A stretch of DNA of 64,000 bases from UMGS1975 sp959600905 (GCA_959600905.1 CAUGNO010000008.1:1-64000); one strand, 5' to 3'; positions 16,488 to 25,417 are shown, counted from the stretch's first letter. The notes: generated by a model from the letters alone, not told the origin. Numbers and translations: made by a program.

Positions 16488-17126
16488 CTATTGCACCACC
16501 TGGCTGCCGGATTTATCAAACAACAAGTAATCGGGCGTTTGCCCTGCCATGCTGTCATAAGTGACTTTGAGCAAATCGCCCTCAAAGCAAAGATGGGAAG
16601 ACCAATAGTAATCGGTATCGATGCCGTTGACACGCCAAAGCTCTCCGCCGTCCGGGGAAATGGCGATCAGGTCAGGGCCGTAATAGCCAGAGAGGTAGAT
16701 GGTACCGTCGGCATCCACCAACGGCGCCTCCAGGGGAACCCCAACATCATTGAGAGCCCACAGCACGGCGCCATCGGCCAGCGACAATGCATACAGTGTG
16801 CCGCCGACCTCTACATAGGCACGATCTGCCGTAATGGCTGCGGGCGATACCGGCGGCAGCTCGGTCATGGCCTCGATGGTAAAGGTGTGGGTCCAAACTT
16901 CTTGGCCCGCCTGGTTTTTGGCATACAGCGTGGCTTCGCCGCTGCCGGAGTCCATATCGTCGATGGTGTCCGCTGTTGTTTCGGAGGTAATCTCTACCAC
17001 GGTATCCTTGGCAGACGAGGGCGCAGCGCTGGCAGTCGGCTGTGCTGTCTGCGCTGGCGTGCAACCAACGAGACAGAGTAGGGCTAGGCTGAGGGAGAGG
17101 CCCAAAGCCAATTGTTTTTGTTTCAT
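16488..17126 (-). CDS. Lipoprotein with PQQ-like beta-propeller repeats
   Basis: A 212-residue secreted lipoprotein. The signal peptide ends in the lipobox LVGC (Cys near residue 22), followed by a Thr/Ser/Ala-rich linker. The rest contains propeller-like repeats: YVEVGGTLYALSLADGAVLW, TIYLSGYYGPDLIAISPDGGELWRV and a last partial blade. Such repeats often bind partner proteins in envelope complexes, but no specific role can be given. There are too few blades for a closed propeller. The start ATG at 17126 follows AAGGAG. A longer in-frame reading has no ribosome site. Confidence 0.75.
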   Translation of the reverse strand: MKQKQLALGLSLSLALLCLVGCTPAQTAQPTASAAPSSAKDTVVEITSETTADTIDDMDSGSGEATLYAKNQAGQEVWTHTFTIEAMTELPPVSPAAITADRAYVEVGGTLYALSLADGAVLWALNDVGVPLEAPLVDADGTIYLSGYYGPDLIAISPDGGELWRVNGIDTDYYWSSHLCFEGDLLKVTYDSMAGQTPDYLLFDKSGSQVVQ

Positions 17127-17166
17127 AGATGTCTCCTTCCCACAGAGCAATAACAATCTTTTCATA

Positions 17167-17195
17167 AAAATATCATATTTTTGTAACATATTCAA
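17167..17195 (-). promoter_or_regulatory. Promoter of the lipoprotein gene
   Basis: On the minus strand, TTGAAT (17190-17195), 17 bases, then TATTTT (17167-17172), within an AT-rich stretch. Confidence 0.45.
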
Positions 17196-17216
17196 CTAAA
17201 ATAGACGAGGCGCCAA

Positions 17217-17245
17217 ACAAAAATAGGCCCTTTTTAGGGCCTATC
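17217..17245 (-). terminator. Terminator of the DUF951-signal peptidase pair
   Basis: An ATAGGCCCT hairpin with a short A-rich loop, followed on the minus strand by TTTTTG. Confidence 0.8.
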
Positions 17246-17252
17246 GATCGTC

Positions 17253-17771
17253 TTAAAGACCGCCGATTTGGCTGAACGGCCAAACGATGAACAGTGCATG
17301 GCCCACGATATACTTTTTCTGGATAGGGCCGATGGATACGCTGTCCATGGAGTTGGCGCGGTTATCTCCCATGACAAAGACACAATCCTCCGGGATGGTA
17401 ACGGGATCCATATCATGCGGCTTTAGGCCGGAACCGTACACGTCATCCTGCAATGGTTCGCCGTTGATATACGGCTTCCCGCCTACGATGGATATGGTTT
17501 CTCCCGGTAGGCCGATGATGCGCTTTACATAGTTGGTATTGCTGTCGTCATAATGGCAAATGACCACATCGTACCGAGCGGGATCACCAAAGTGCTTTGA
17601 AACCTTTTCCACAAATAAAAGCTCATCATCTTCCAGCGTAGGCTGCATGCTGGGCCCCTCGACGCGCACCAGCTCGAAAACAAACAGGCGCAGAAAAAAC
17701 GCTGCGGCGATGGCGATGGCAAATGTGAGCAGCAAGGAAGGCAGCTGCCTGGTTTTTTCAGAATGGGGCAT
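17253..17771 (-). CDS. lepB: Type I signal peptidase
   Basis: A 172-residue membrane protease that removes signal peptides from exported proteins. A single N-terminal transmembrane helix (about 11-32) precedes the catalytic Ser41 in GPSMQPT and the general base Lys83 in YVKRIIGLPGE. The C-terminal box MGDNRANSMDS is also present. The length fits the short SipS-type enzymes of Firmicutes. It follows the DUF951 gene by three bases, and the two probably form one transcript ending at 17217. Confidence 0.95.
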   Translation of the reverse strand: MPHSEKTRQLPSLLLTFAIAIAAAFFLRLFVFELVRVEGPSMQPTLEDDELLFVEKVSKHFGDPARYDVVICHYDDSNTNYVKRIIGLPGETISIVGGKPYINGEPLQDDVYGSGLKPHDMDPVTIPEDCVFVMGDNRANSMDSVSIGPIQKKYIVGHALFIVWPFSQIGGL

Positions 17772-17774
17772 GGC

Positions 17775-17960
17775 TTAGTCTCCTTCCGGCTCCAGGCTCT
17801 TGACCCGTTTTTCAAACTCGCCGCGATCCAGCATGATGGTGCGCTGGCAGGTTTGGCATACCAGCTTGACATCTGCGCCCACGCGAACAATTTTCCAACG
17901 GTTGCCTCCGCAGGGATGCTTTTTTTTCATAACAACGATTTGCCCCAGGTGGATCTGCAT
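17775..17960 (-). CDS. DUF951 small protein
   Basis: A 61-residue protein typical of DUF951: a basic N-terminus (KKKHPCGGNRWKIVRVGAD), a CQTC pair, then IMLDRGEFEKRVK. The three cysteines and a histidine could bind zinc, and the fold is likely a small SH3/OB-like barrel that may contact nucleic acid. DUF951 genes are frequent near origin-proximal genes in Firmicutes. A strong AAAGGAGGAG ribosome site precedes the ATG. The function is unknown. Confidence 0.85.
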   Translation of the reverse strand: MQIHLGQIVVMKKKHPCGGNRWKIVRVGADVKLVCQTCQRTIMLDRGEFEKRVKSLEPEGD

Positions 17961-17979
17961 AGACGCTCCTCCTTTATAA

Positions 17980-18004
17980 CAAAAATTCCCGCCGTAGCGG
18001 GAAT
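17980..18004 (-). terminator. Terminator of the alpha/beta hydrolase gene
   Basis: An ATTCCCGC-CGTA-GCGGGAAT hairpin followed on the minus strand by TTTTTG. Confidence 0.8.
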
Positions 18005-18013
18005 GGGTGGGGA

Positions 18014-18871
18014 TCAGCCGTCCAGCCCGTAGCGCAAAAAATACAAGGCGTTTTCGTTGAACTTATCCGGTTTTTCCTCATGGGGCAGATGGCCGCAGTT
18101 CCGCATTTCATACAAAGCATAATTTTCAATGGGCGCCGTATACAGGCCGGCATCGGCAATGGGGCGCCAGCGATCCTCTGAGCCCCAGACAAACAGCACC
18201 TCATGCGGCAAAAGCCGCAGATTGTATAATACGTCGTCCTCCTGGAAATTGGCGATGCTGCGGCGCAGCACTTCGCGGGATTCCTTGCTATCCATCGTTT
18301 CATAATAGATGGATAGATCCTGGGAGGATAGGCAGGTTTGGTCAAACATGCAGTTGCTGATCATGGAGTTAAATTTTCTTTCGCTGAACAGCGCTTTGCC
18401 AAGCCAGCCAAATGTGGAAGACTGCATCAAGCGCAGCGGCAGCGGCATGCTGTCCGTGACGCCGCCGGGGGCAATGCAGATGGCGCGGTGTACGCGGTCG
18501 GGATAATGCACCATAAAGTCCAGCGCATAGGTAGCGCCGCTGCCCATGGCAATGATATTTGTCTGTTTGATGCGCAGCGTATTGAGCAGCGCCAACAGAA
18601 ATTCAGAATTTTCCTCGATGGTATAGGTCAAATCCGGCTTATCGGAATAGCCGTATCCAATCATATCGACGGCAACGACAAAATACCGCTCCGCTAGCGC
18701 CTCAAATTGGTGGCGCCATGTATAAGAATTTTGGCCGGCCCCATGGATCAATAGAACGGGGTCGCCCTCCCCGGCGTAGGTAATATGGATGCGCAACGCT
18801 TGGATCTCAATGAATTCTCCGGTATGTTCTCCATAATAAAACCCATCATGATGAGATAGGGTCGCCGCCAA
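18014..18871 (-). CDS. Alpha/beta-fold hydrolase with altered nucleophile elbow
   Basis: About 285 residues with the alpha/beta-hydrolase layout: the oxyanion segment LLIHGAGQNSYTW, DMIGYGYSDKP, an acid site VWGSEDRWRP and a histidine site CGHLPHEEKPDKFNE. The nucleophile elbow, normally GxSxGG, reads IIAMGSGATYAL. Aligning the following helix puts Gly where the Ser should be, with a Ser one position later. It may be inactive, shifted, or use a nucleophile-free mechanism. Numbered from a GTG at 18880, this Gly is residue 113. I prefer the TTG at 18871 because AGAAGG lies eight bases before it. Confidence 0.8.
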   Translation of the reverse strand: MAATLSHHDGFYYGEHTGEFIEIQALRIHITYAGEGDPVLLIHGAGQNSYTWRHQFEALAERYFVVAVDMIGYGYSDKPDLTYTIEENSEFLLALLNTLRIKQTNIIAMGSGATYALDFMVHYPDRVHRAICIAPGGVTDSMPLPLRLMQSSTFGWLGKALFSERKFNSMISNCMFDQTCLSSQDLSIYYETMDSKESREVLRRSIANFQEDDVLYNLRLLPHEVLFVWGSEDRWRPIADAGLYTAPIENYALYEMRNCGHLPHEEKPDKFNENALYFLRYGLDG

Positions 18872-19003
18872 TGCTTTCACCTTCTTTAATGTACAATGTA
18901 CCGATTCTCTAGTTAGACATTTATTTTACCCGATTTTGGGATTGATTGCAATGTAAACAGACAGATGGGCTCTCTGCACATGCCAAGTCCCTTGTAGACA
19001 GAC

Positions 19004-19034
19004 ATAGAAAGGCCATGACAAACGTATGGCCTTT
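19004..19034 (-). terminator. Possible terminator of dagK-cca
   Basis: A GAAAGGCCAT / ATGGCCTTTC hairpin (19005-19033) lies about 55 bases after cca. The run after it on the minus strand is not very T-rich, so efficiency is doubtful. The remaining 19035-19089 and 18881-19003 hold nothing else that I recognise. Confidence 0.4.
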
Positions 19035-19089
19035 CTTGAAAAAAGTATAGCAGGGAAAAACGGAACAAATATGGCAAACCCAAAAATTG

Positions 19090-20478
19090 CTAACGGCGCC
19101 GTTCCAGCTGGCGGTACACTTTAGGCGCCATCGAAACCAACCAGTGCGGATCGTTTTTTTCAGGATCCATAGCGCATTGCTCAAACAGCGCCTGTTTGAT
19201 CCGCCCCACCATGGGGGAAGGCGAAAGCTGACAGGCCTGCATAATCTCTGCGCCGGAGATGCGCAGCTGCCGTATATCGTCGATACATCCCTGGCTGCGC
19301 ATCTGTGTTAAAATTTGTTCCCATTTGGCGGCCGTATCCATATCCACCAACGGCCGGCCAGATCCCGCAATGTCGCTGCGCCGCAGCGCAATGAGCTGCT
19401 CTGCAAACGGAAACCCCCACACGGCAAAATGTTTGCGCACCGTATTGAGCTTGGCGCTGCCGTTTAGGTCAAACATATGGCGTGCTATCAAATCGTGGAC
19501 AAGGCACACGGTGCGATTGTCCGCGCCCAATCGCGCCAAGATCTCGGAGGACATAGCGGCGCCAATGGCGTCATGCCCGATCATATGCCCCGTTTCATCC
19601 TTGGCGCGCGGCTTACCCACATCATGCAGCAGTGCGGACCAGCGCAACGCTGCCTCCGGCGGGCTGGCGTTGTAGGCGGCCAGGTTATGCCCCAGCACAT
19701 CAAACGCATGATAGATTTGGTTTTGTGTTACGCCCTTTCCTTCTTTTAGCTCTGGGATCAGTTGATACAATACACCGGATACGTCTAACACCTGCATGGC
19801 CCGCGCATGGCCGCCGGGCGTTTGGTATTTGGCGTCGGCCAGCACAATCTTACTGCATTCGGCCCAGATACGCGGCGCAGAGATAGCATGTATCTGCGGA
19901 GCGAAACGCTGGGCAGCCTGCATCAGATCAGGTGTGATCTCAAACCCCAGTTCGCCGGCAAAACGGGCCATGCGCAGCAAGCGCAGCCCATCGTCCCGCA
20001 GCGTTTCCACAGCGGAAGCGCGGCAGGCGGAAAGACGTCGGCCTGCCAGATCCGCCAGCCCGTTTACAGGATCAAGGACCCGGCCGGTGGCAAGGTCGGC
20101 ATATAGGGCATTGACGGTAAAATCGCGGCGCAGCGCATCCTGCTCCATGGACTGCGTGAAGACAACGCGTGCAGGATGATGGCCGCCGCCGGGTGGATAG
20201 GACTCGATGCGAAAGGGGGTATATTCGATGATGTTGCCGCAAAGCCGGATCTCTACTGTGCCCATTTTGCTGGAACGCAACACGGCGGGGAAACCCGCTC
20301 GTTTGGACAAATGCAAAATTTCCTCGGGCGGCAAAGGCCCAGTCAGGTCATAATCGCCTTCCGGCAGGCCAAGCAGGGCATTCCGTACGCCGCCGCCCAC
20401 GAGGTATAGCGGGGCGGGTGCTTGCAGCGCCTGGATGAATGCTTGTAAGGAGGGGGGGATTTGGATATCTGTGCTCAT
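19090..20478 (-). CDS. cca: CCA tRNA nucleotidyltransferase with HD domain
   Basis: A 462-residue class II nucleotidyltransferase that adds or repairs the 3' CCA of tRNAs. The N-terminal catalytic site has YLVGGGVRNALLG and the metal-binding DYDLTG. The usual VRD is VRN here. RRDFTVNALYAD and LRDDGLRLLRMARFAGEL follow. A C-terminal HD phosphohydrolase-type domain carries WSALLHDVGKP. The ATG at 20478 overlaps the dagK stop codon in an ATGA, so translation is coupled. Confidence 0.93.
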   Translation of the reverse strand: MSTDIQIPPSLQAFIQALQAPAPLYLVGGGVRNALLGLPEGDYDLTGPLPPEEILHLSKRAGFPAVLRSSKMGTVEIRLCGNIIEYTPFRIESYPPGGGHHPARVVFTQSMEQDALRRDFTVNALYADLATGRVLDPVNGLADLAGRRLSACRASAVETLRDDGLRLLRMARFAGELGFEITPDLMQAAQRFAPQIHAISAPRIWAECSKIVLADAKYQTPGGHARAMQVLDVSGVLYQLIPELKEGKGVTQNQIYHAFDVLGHNLAAYNASPPEAALRWSALLHDVGKPRAKDETGHMIGHDAIGAAMSSEILARLGADNRTVCLVHDLIARHMFDLNGSAKLNTVRKHFAVWGFPFAEQLIALRRSDIAGSGRPLVDMDTAAKWEQILTQMRSQGCIDDIRQLRISGAEIMQACQLSPSPMVGRIKQALFEQCAMDPEKNDPHWLVSMAPKVYRQLERRR

Positions 20479-21359
20479 ACTGCTTGCGTTCCTTTTTGTG
20501 CGACCAACAGCGCCTGCGGCCAAAGTGACAGCGAGATGGCATTGGTGTGAAGCAGCTCCCCATCCAAATTGACACATAAACGCTGGCTGGAACGCACCGT
20601 AATCTTTTTGGCTTTTTGCACATGCACTTTTTTATGATGGATGTGCGTTCCTTTCTTATATTTAGCCAAAAGCGGCAGCGTATGCAGACGCCCCATAGGC
20701 TCCACGGTAAGCACATCCATCCATCCGTCGCTGGGATCAGCGCCGGGTACTGGATAAAACCCGCCGCCGTAATAACGTCCGTTGCAAAAAGCGGTCAGCA
20801 TATTACGCTGTTCGATCTCCTCTGCATCGTCCAAGGAAAGGGAGTAGCGGTAAATTTTGCGGCGGAGTACGGCAAACAGCGCACCCACCAGATAACACAT
20901 CTTTCCTGCCAGCCGCTTTACTTTGGCGGCGTTATAGGCGGCGTCAGAATCCAGGCCGATAGAGCAGATGTTGATGTATACCCCGTTATCCGTGACAAAT
21001 ACGTCAATGGGTTTGGCCGGGCCAAAGACCGCAGCTTTTAACGCATCCTCCGGATCAACAGGCAGGGAAAAAGTGCGCGCAAAATCATTGCCCGTACCGG
21101 CGGGCACAATGCCCAAAACGCACGCGCTGCCGCATAGCCCCTCGGCAATCTCCCGCGCTGTTCCGTCTCCGCCGATGCACAGCACACGGTCGCATCCTTG
21201 GGCCAACGCCTCCTTTGCGCACGCGACCCCATCGCCGGGGCACTTTGTAATTTGTATAGAATAGGGTAGAGCCGCTTGCGTTAAAAAAGCCTGAATTTCA
21301 GGCAAAAGCTCCTTAGTGCGGCCCTTTCCTGCGATTGGATTTACAATGACACCGATCAA
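20475..21359 (-). CDS. Diacylglycerol/lipid kinase (DagK/YegS family)
   Basis: A 294-residue lipid kinase of the DAGK catalytic fold. The nucleotide-binding motif GGDGTAREIAEGL, the N-terminal NPIAGKGRTKELLPEI and the IVPAGTGNDFARTFSLP motif are all intact. In Firmicutes such enzymes recycle diacylglycerol to phosphatidic acid, especially during lipoteichoic acid synthesis. The substrate of this member is not shown by sequence. It is first in a two-gene unit with cca and is divergent from the DUF5711 gene. Confidence 0.9.
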   Translation of the reverse strand: MIGVIVNPIAGKGRTKELLPEIQAFLTQAALPYSIQITKCPGDGVACAKEALAQGCDRVLCIGGDGTAREIAEGLCGSACVLGIVPAGTGNDFARTFSLPVDPEDALKAAVFGPAKPIDVFVTDNGVYINICSIGLDSDAAYNAAKVKRLAGKMCYLVGALFAVLRRKIYRYSLSLDDAEEIEQRNMLTAFCNGRYYGGGFYPVPGADPSDGWMDVLTVEPMGRLHTLPLLAKYKKGTHIHHKKVHVQKAKKITVRSSQRLCVNLDGELLHTNAISLSLWPQALLVAQKGTQAV

Positions 21360-21512
21360 CCAAACAATCCTCTTCCAACTTTTTTAGCAGTATTTTATCA
21401 TATTTGCCTTTCTGCGAAAACAGGTTTTCCGCACGGGCGCCAAAGTTGATTTTCACTTGCAGAGGATTTATGGTACAATATTGTGTATTCTTATAATATG
21501 GGAGGGATGAGG

Positions 21513-22655
21513 ATGTTTCCTCCGCAGCCTAGAAAAAAAGGAAAGCGCCCGCCAAAGTCTGCCCGTACCCGGGGCCGCCGGCGCCATCAGGATAAATTGG
21601 GGTTGATTGCAATCATTTTAGCCATCAGCGTTGTGCTGGGGCTTGGTATATGGTGGATCGTTTCCGCCGCCACCAGCGGCATCAACCCGAAAGAGTTGAA
21701 TTTTACTTCGGATATGTCTTATCATGCTACCGAAGATTCCATCTATTATATCAGCGAGCAAAAGCTGAGCTGCGTGGATTATGCCAACAATGAAAAATGG
21801 ACCTTAGAGCTGCCGCTGTCCGGTGCAAGCGTGAAAGCGTCCGGTTCGCTGGTGGCAATATTCAGCGATAGTGTAGTCGTAGTATACTCCAATACCGGAG
21901 AACAGCTGTTTACAAAGGAATTTTACGGGAAAATTGCCAATATTTCCTGCGGGCAGGATTATGTAGCGGTCATGAATGAGGATACTTCTGGAACTTCCAA
22001 GATTGTGATGCTCAATAAAAAAGGGGAAGAGGTTACGACCTATGATTTCTCCGGGAAATTTATTGTGGACTTTGCCTTTACCTCTGCCAATGCTTTCTAC
22101 ATTTATACGATAGACAGCGGAGCGGTGGTACCGGTGGCGCGCGTGATGAGCTACAACGGCGATTTGGCTAATACGGGCAACATTGCCATTGAGGGGCAGC
22201 TGTTGCAGCGGGTCATTTTCCTAAAAGATACATTGTATATGGTGGGCACCAATCATTTGATGCAAATGGACTATATCGGTACCAAGCAATCGGAAAAGCT
22301 GATCTATGGATGGGAATTTGCTGATTCTTACGTGGATAAAAATGAAAATACGAGGATTCTCTTTATTCCGGGCGGCGAAGATGCTGGCCAAAAGAATATC
22401 AGCAATGTGCGCTATGTGGAGCCGGGCGGGAAAGATTTGTTTGTGCAAATGCCTTCTTCTACCATCAAAGCAAGCCTGGGCAGGGACAAATTTTATGCAT
22501 TTACCCCCACGATGATCCGCACCTATAATGCAGATGGCACAGCAACGGGCGATTACGAGGTGCCCATTGCCGCAGAAAAATATGAACCCTTGCCGAGCAA
22601 GCAGCATGCCTTGCTGTTTGCACAGGATAAGGTGTATATTATAACGCTCCCTTAA
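21513..22655 (+). CDS. DUF5711 membrane-anchored protein
   Basis: A 380-residue protein with a very basic, proline-containing cytosolic N-terminus (about 1-30), a transmembrane helix (about 33-58) and an extracytoplasmic region of beta-propeller-like repeats (for example YYISEQKLSCVDYANNEKWTLEL). It fits DUF5711, often paired with cvpA in Clostridia. The ATG at 21513 is chosen because GGGAGGG lies six bases before it. A GTG at 21483 and ATGs at 21498 and 21507 are in frame. TACAAT at 21474-21479 is a plausible -10. The function is unknown. Confidence 0.75.
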   Translation: MFPPQPRKKGKRPPKSARTRGRRRHQDKLGLIAIILAISVVLGLGIWWIVSAATSGINPKELNFTSDMSYHATEDSIYYISEQKLSCVDYANNEKWTLELPLSGASVKASGSLVAIFSDSVVVVYSNTGEQLFTKEFYGKIANISCGQDYVAVMNEDTSGTSKIVMLNKKGEEVTTYDFSGKFIVDFAFTSANAFYIYTIDSGAVVPVARVMSYNGDLANTGNIAIEGQLLQRVIFLKDTLYMVGTNHLMQMDYIGTKQSEKLIYGWEFADSYVDKNENTRILFIPGGEDAGQKNISNVRYVEPGGKDLFVQMPSSTIKASLGRDKFYAFTPTMIRTYNADGTATGDYEVPIAAEKYEPLPSKQHALLFAQDKVYIITLP

Positions 22656-22668
22656 GGAGGTGTATGTT

Positions 22669-23385
22669 ATGAATTTATTGGATCTGGCATTGATCGTTGT
22701 CATTGCGGTTTCTGTTTTGCTGGGTGCGTATAGAGGCTTTGTCGTCTCGGCATTGAAAACGGCCAGCTTTTTCGTATCATGGATCTTGGCATATTTGCTT
22801 CATCCGCTGCTATCTTGGGCGATGAGCGGGCAAGGTATGATGCAAACGCTGATTAACTATACCGAAGGGGCCGCCAAGCTGCCCTACGATACGCCGCTGG
22901 CTATGATTACTACCCCCATCACGCAGGTGGATGCTGCTACGCTCAACAATTTGGTGAACAACAGCAGCCTGGTTTCTCCGTTTGGAAACCTTGTGAAATC
23001 CAACATTGCCTCGCAGGCGTTTGCCTCCCAGGGATTAACCACTGTGGGGGACTACTTTAACTACACCGTAGCCTATGCAACACTGAACATCATTACTTTC
23101 TTAATTTTGTTTCTTGTCTTTCGTATTATCTGTGGCGTTATCATCAATGCCACAGATGCGACGCATAAGTTCCCGGTATTGCGGCACAATGATGTGCTGG
23201 CCGGTTCGCTAACGGGTTTGCTGCGTGGTGTGTTTGTCTGCTATATTGTTATGACGCTAGCGCCTGTGGCATTGTCTATCCTCAATGTACCTGTGGTGAC
23301 AGATTATGTGCTGTCCGCTCCCTTGGCAGGGTTCTTCTACAAGTCGAACTTTATCCTACTGTTGATGCGGGGCAAGGTATTCTGA
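22669..23385 (+). CDS. CvpA family membrane protein
   Basis: A 238-residue protein with four to five transmembrane segments. NLLDLALIVVIAVSVLLGAYRGFVVSALK is the usual CvpA start, split by normal variation. A larger extracytoplasmic insert follows (about 65-125), then further helices. Relatives are linked to colicin V production and, in Firmicutes, to envelope and chromosome-segregation functions, with no firm mechanism. An AAGGAGG ribosome site lies eight bases before the ATG at 22669. It sits directly after DUF5711 in one operon. Confidence 0.8.
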   Translation: MNLLDLALIVVIAVSVLLGAYRGFVVSALKTASFFVSWILAYLLHPLLSWAMSGQGMMQTLINYTEGAAKLPYDTPLAMITTPITQVDAATLNNLVNNSSLVSPFGNLVKSNIASQAFASQGLTTVGDYFNYTVAYATLNIITFLILFLVFRIICGVIINATDATHKFPVLRHNDVLAGSLTGLLRGVFVCYIVMTLAPVALSILNVPVVTDYVLSAPLAGFFYKSNFILLLMRGKVF

Positions 23386-23394
23386 CAAATTGGA

Positions 23395-23410
23395 TGTTTC
23401 ACGTGAAACA
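23395..23410. promoter_or_regulatory. parS site 1
   Basis: TGTTTCACGTGAAACA is a perfect 16-base palindrome identical to the bacterial parS consensus, which nucleates ParB binding. It is located between the end of cvpA and the terminator, about 350 bases downstream of parB. Confidence 0.95.
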
Positions 23411-23440
23411 AAAAGGCATGGAAAATTCCATGCCTTTTTA
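23410..23440. terminator. Bidirectional terminator after cvpA
   Basis: An AAAAAGGCATGGAAAATTCCATGCCTTTTTA hairpin with A and T flanks serves cvpA rightward and the small membrane gene leftward. Confidence 0.85.
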
Positions 23441-23448
23441 TATATTCT

Positions 23449-23700
23449 CTATAAGGGCGGGCGTCGTCTTTGTGCGCGATAGGCACGCCGCCGCTGTATA
23501 TGCCCTAGAAAAAAGCAGAGGATGGAGGGTGCCAGAAAGCACATAGCATATCGCTGCAACGACTGCCAAAACAATTCAAACAAAACAAAGCCGGATTTGT
23601 AATAGTTGTAGCCGCAATAGCCGGCCCAAAATACAAAGCACAGCAACAGCATCCAACCAAGCCATCGCCAAAAACGCCCTTTTTTTCTAAACTGCTTCAT
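23449..23700 (-). CDS. Small membrane protein of unknown function
   Basis: An 83-residue protein that I do not recognise. It has a basic start, two predicted transmembrane segments (about 13-33 and 48-66) separated by an aromatic stretch (YCGYNYYKSGFVLFELFWQ), and an Arg-rich C-terminus (RRRAYRAQRRRPP). The topology with positively charged ends suggests both termini are cytosolic. TGGAGGC lies before the ATG, and independent hairpins flank the gene, so it is probably its own unit between the two parts of the par region. Confidence 0.6.
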   Translation of the reverse strand: MKQFRKKGRFWRWLGWMLLLCFVFWAGYCGYNYYKSGFVLFELFWQSLQRYAMCFLAPSILCFFLGHIQRRRAYRAQRRRPPL

Positions 23701-23726
23701 TAGGTGCCTCCAATGCTTCTAAAAGC

Positions 23727-23751
23727 AAAAGCCGCAAAATGCGGCTTTTTT
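23727..23751 (-). terminator. Terminator of parAB
   Basis: An AAAAGCCGCAAAATGCGGCTTTTTT hairpin directly after parB. Confidence 0.8.
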
Positions 23752-23760
23752 AGCAATCAA

Positions 23761-24645
23761 TCAGTCCTGTTCTATGCGGCCGCCAAGTAGCGCATACAAA
23801 CGCTCCAATTCATAAGGCGAAAAGTAGCTGATGGAGATCTTGCCTTTTTCCGGGGTGCCGGTAAATTCCACCTTGGTGCCCAATCGCTGCTGAAGCTCCT
23901 CCTGCGCACTGCGTAGATGCAGATCCAAAACGGCCTTCTTTTTTGCCGGCCGAGCAGACTCTTCCTTCCAGAGCTTGGCTCGTTTTTCCGCTTCGCGTAC
24001 ACTATATCCTTGCTTTACGATCTCCTCGGCAAAGGCCAACTGCCGATCCTCTCCAGGCACGGAAAGCACGGCGCGGGCATGTCCGCTGGAAAGCTTGCCG
24101 TCGCGCACCATCTGTAAAACGGCGGACGGCAGGGATAAAAGCCGTAATGCATTGGCAACGGCAGAGCGGGATTTTCCAACCCGCTCAGATACATTTTCCT
24201 GTGTCAGCCCATATTCCTGCATCAACAAGGAAATGGATTCGGCCTCCTCTACCGGATTTAAATTGACGCGCTGAAGATTTTCAATGAGCGCAATTTCTCT
24301 CAAAGCCCGGTCATCCACTGGGCGCACGATGGCGGGAATCTCAGACAGGCCCGCTTTGCGGCTTGCCCGCCAGCGGCGCTCGCCCGCTACCAGCGTATAA
24401 CGCCCCTGCCCATGTGAGGTTACCAGAATAGGCTGGATAACGCCATGTACCGCGATGCTATCCGCCAGATCCTGCATTTCCGCATCATCGAATTCCTGGC
24501 GGGGTTGATAGGGGTTTGGATCGATTTGATTGATGGAAAGAATGCGAACGCTCTCCTTGCTTTCATCCTGTTCGGCAGGCGCAGACGCCGCAACGTTTCC
24601 CAATAATGCCTCCAGGCCCTTGCCCAATCTCATGTTATTGCCCAT
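23761..24645 (-). CDS. parB: Chromosome partitioning protein ParB (Spo0J)
   Basis: A 294-residue ParB. It begins with MRLGKGLEALLGN-type residues that match the ParA-contacting tip, then PNPYQPRQEFDDAEMQDLADSI, the CTPase/clamp motif GERRWRASRKAGL, IENLQRVNLNPVEEA and a helix-turn-helix LTQENVSERVGKSRSAVANALRLL that reads parS. It ends with a dimerisation domain. It overlaps parA by 11 bases and is preceded by GGAGG. Two perfect parS sites lie beside the operon, so it acts locally and spreads over this origin region. Confidence 0.96.
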   Translation of the reverse strand: MGNNMRLGKGLEALLGNVAASAPAEQDESKESVRILSINQIDPNPYQPRQEFDDAEMQDLADSIAVHGVIQPILVTSHGQGRYTLVAGERRWRASRKAGLSEIPAIVRPVDDRALREIALIENLQRVNLNPVEEAESISLLMQEYGLTQENVSERVGKSRSAVANALRLLSLPSAVLQMVRDGKLSSGHARAVLSVPGEDRQLAFAEEIVKQGYSVREAEKRAKLWKEESARPAKKKAVLDLHLRSAQEELQQRLGTKVEFTGTPEKGKISISYFSPYELERLYALLGGRIEQD

Positions 24646-25417
24646 CGCTGTCGCCTCCGTTTCCGTCTATCACTTCCTGTGCCAAGCTCATATATGCTTT
24701 GGCACCCGAGCAGTTTGGGTCATAGATCATGATGGGAAGCCCAAAGCTGGGGGCTTCTCCCAAACGAACATTGCGCGGGATCATGGTTTGGTATACTTTG
24801 CTTTGGAAGTATTTTTTAACTTCGGCTACCACCTGCTGTGATAGATTGGTGCGCGGATCATACATCGTCATGACAACGCCCTCCATCGAAAGAGACGGAT
24901 TGAGCCGCTGACTAACAAGGCCTACAGTGTTGATAAGCTGGCTGAGGCCTTCGAGCGCAAAAAACTCACATTGAATGGGAACCAAAACCTTGTCCGCTGC
25001 TGTCAGCGCATTGAGCGTTAACAGCCCAAGTGAAGGCGGGCAGTCGATCAAAACAAAGTCATATTCGCTGCGCACTTCCTCCAGGCAGCCCTTTAAGATA
25101 TGCTCACGGGCGATCATAGAGGTCATTTCTATTTCTGCGCCGACCAGGTTGATGTTGCTTGGCAACAGATCCAACCCCTCCACCATCGTATGCACGATGC
25201 CTTGGCGAATGGGCACATTATCAATCATAACCTCATACACGGAAGTCTCCAGTGTTTCCTTTTCTATCCCCAGGCCGCTGGTTGTATTGCCTTGGGGATC
25301 AATATCTACTGTTAAGACGCGCTTTCCCAACCGGGCCAGGCAAGCGCCCAAGTTTACATTGGTCGTTGTTTTGCCCACGCCGCCCTTTTGGTTGGCTACC
25401 GCAATAATTTTTCCCAA
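24635..25417 (-). CDS. parA: Chromosome partitioning ATPase ParA (Soj)
   Basis: A 260-residue Walker-type ATPase. KIIAVANQKGGVGKTTTNVN is the deviant Walker A. VDIDPQGNTTSGLG and DFVLIDCPPSLGLLT follow. It moves ParB-parS complexes and, in Bacillus, also acts on DnaA. The start is a TTG at 25417 behind AGGGGGTG, with no suitable ATG. The promoter at 25446-25474 and the parS at 25492-25507 sit upstream, which suggests ParB autorepression or local control. Confidence 0.96.
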   Translation of the reverse strand: MGKIIAVANQKGGVGKTTTNVNLGACLARLGKRVLTVDIDPQGNTTSGLGIEKETLETSVYEVMIDNVPIRQGIVHTMVEGLDLLPSNINLVGAEIEMTSMIAREHILKGCLEEVRSEYDFVLIDCPPSLGLLTLNALTAADKVLVPIQCEFFALEGLSQLINTVGLVSQRLNPSLSMEGVVMTMYDPRTNLSQQVVAEVKKYFQSKVYQTMIPRNVRLGEAPSFGLPIMIYDPNCSGAKAYMSLAQEVIDGNGGDSDGQ

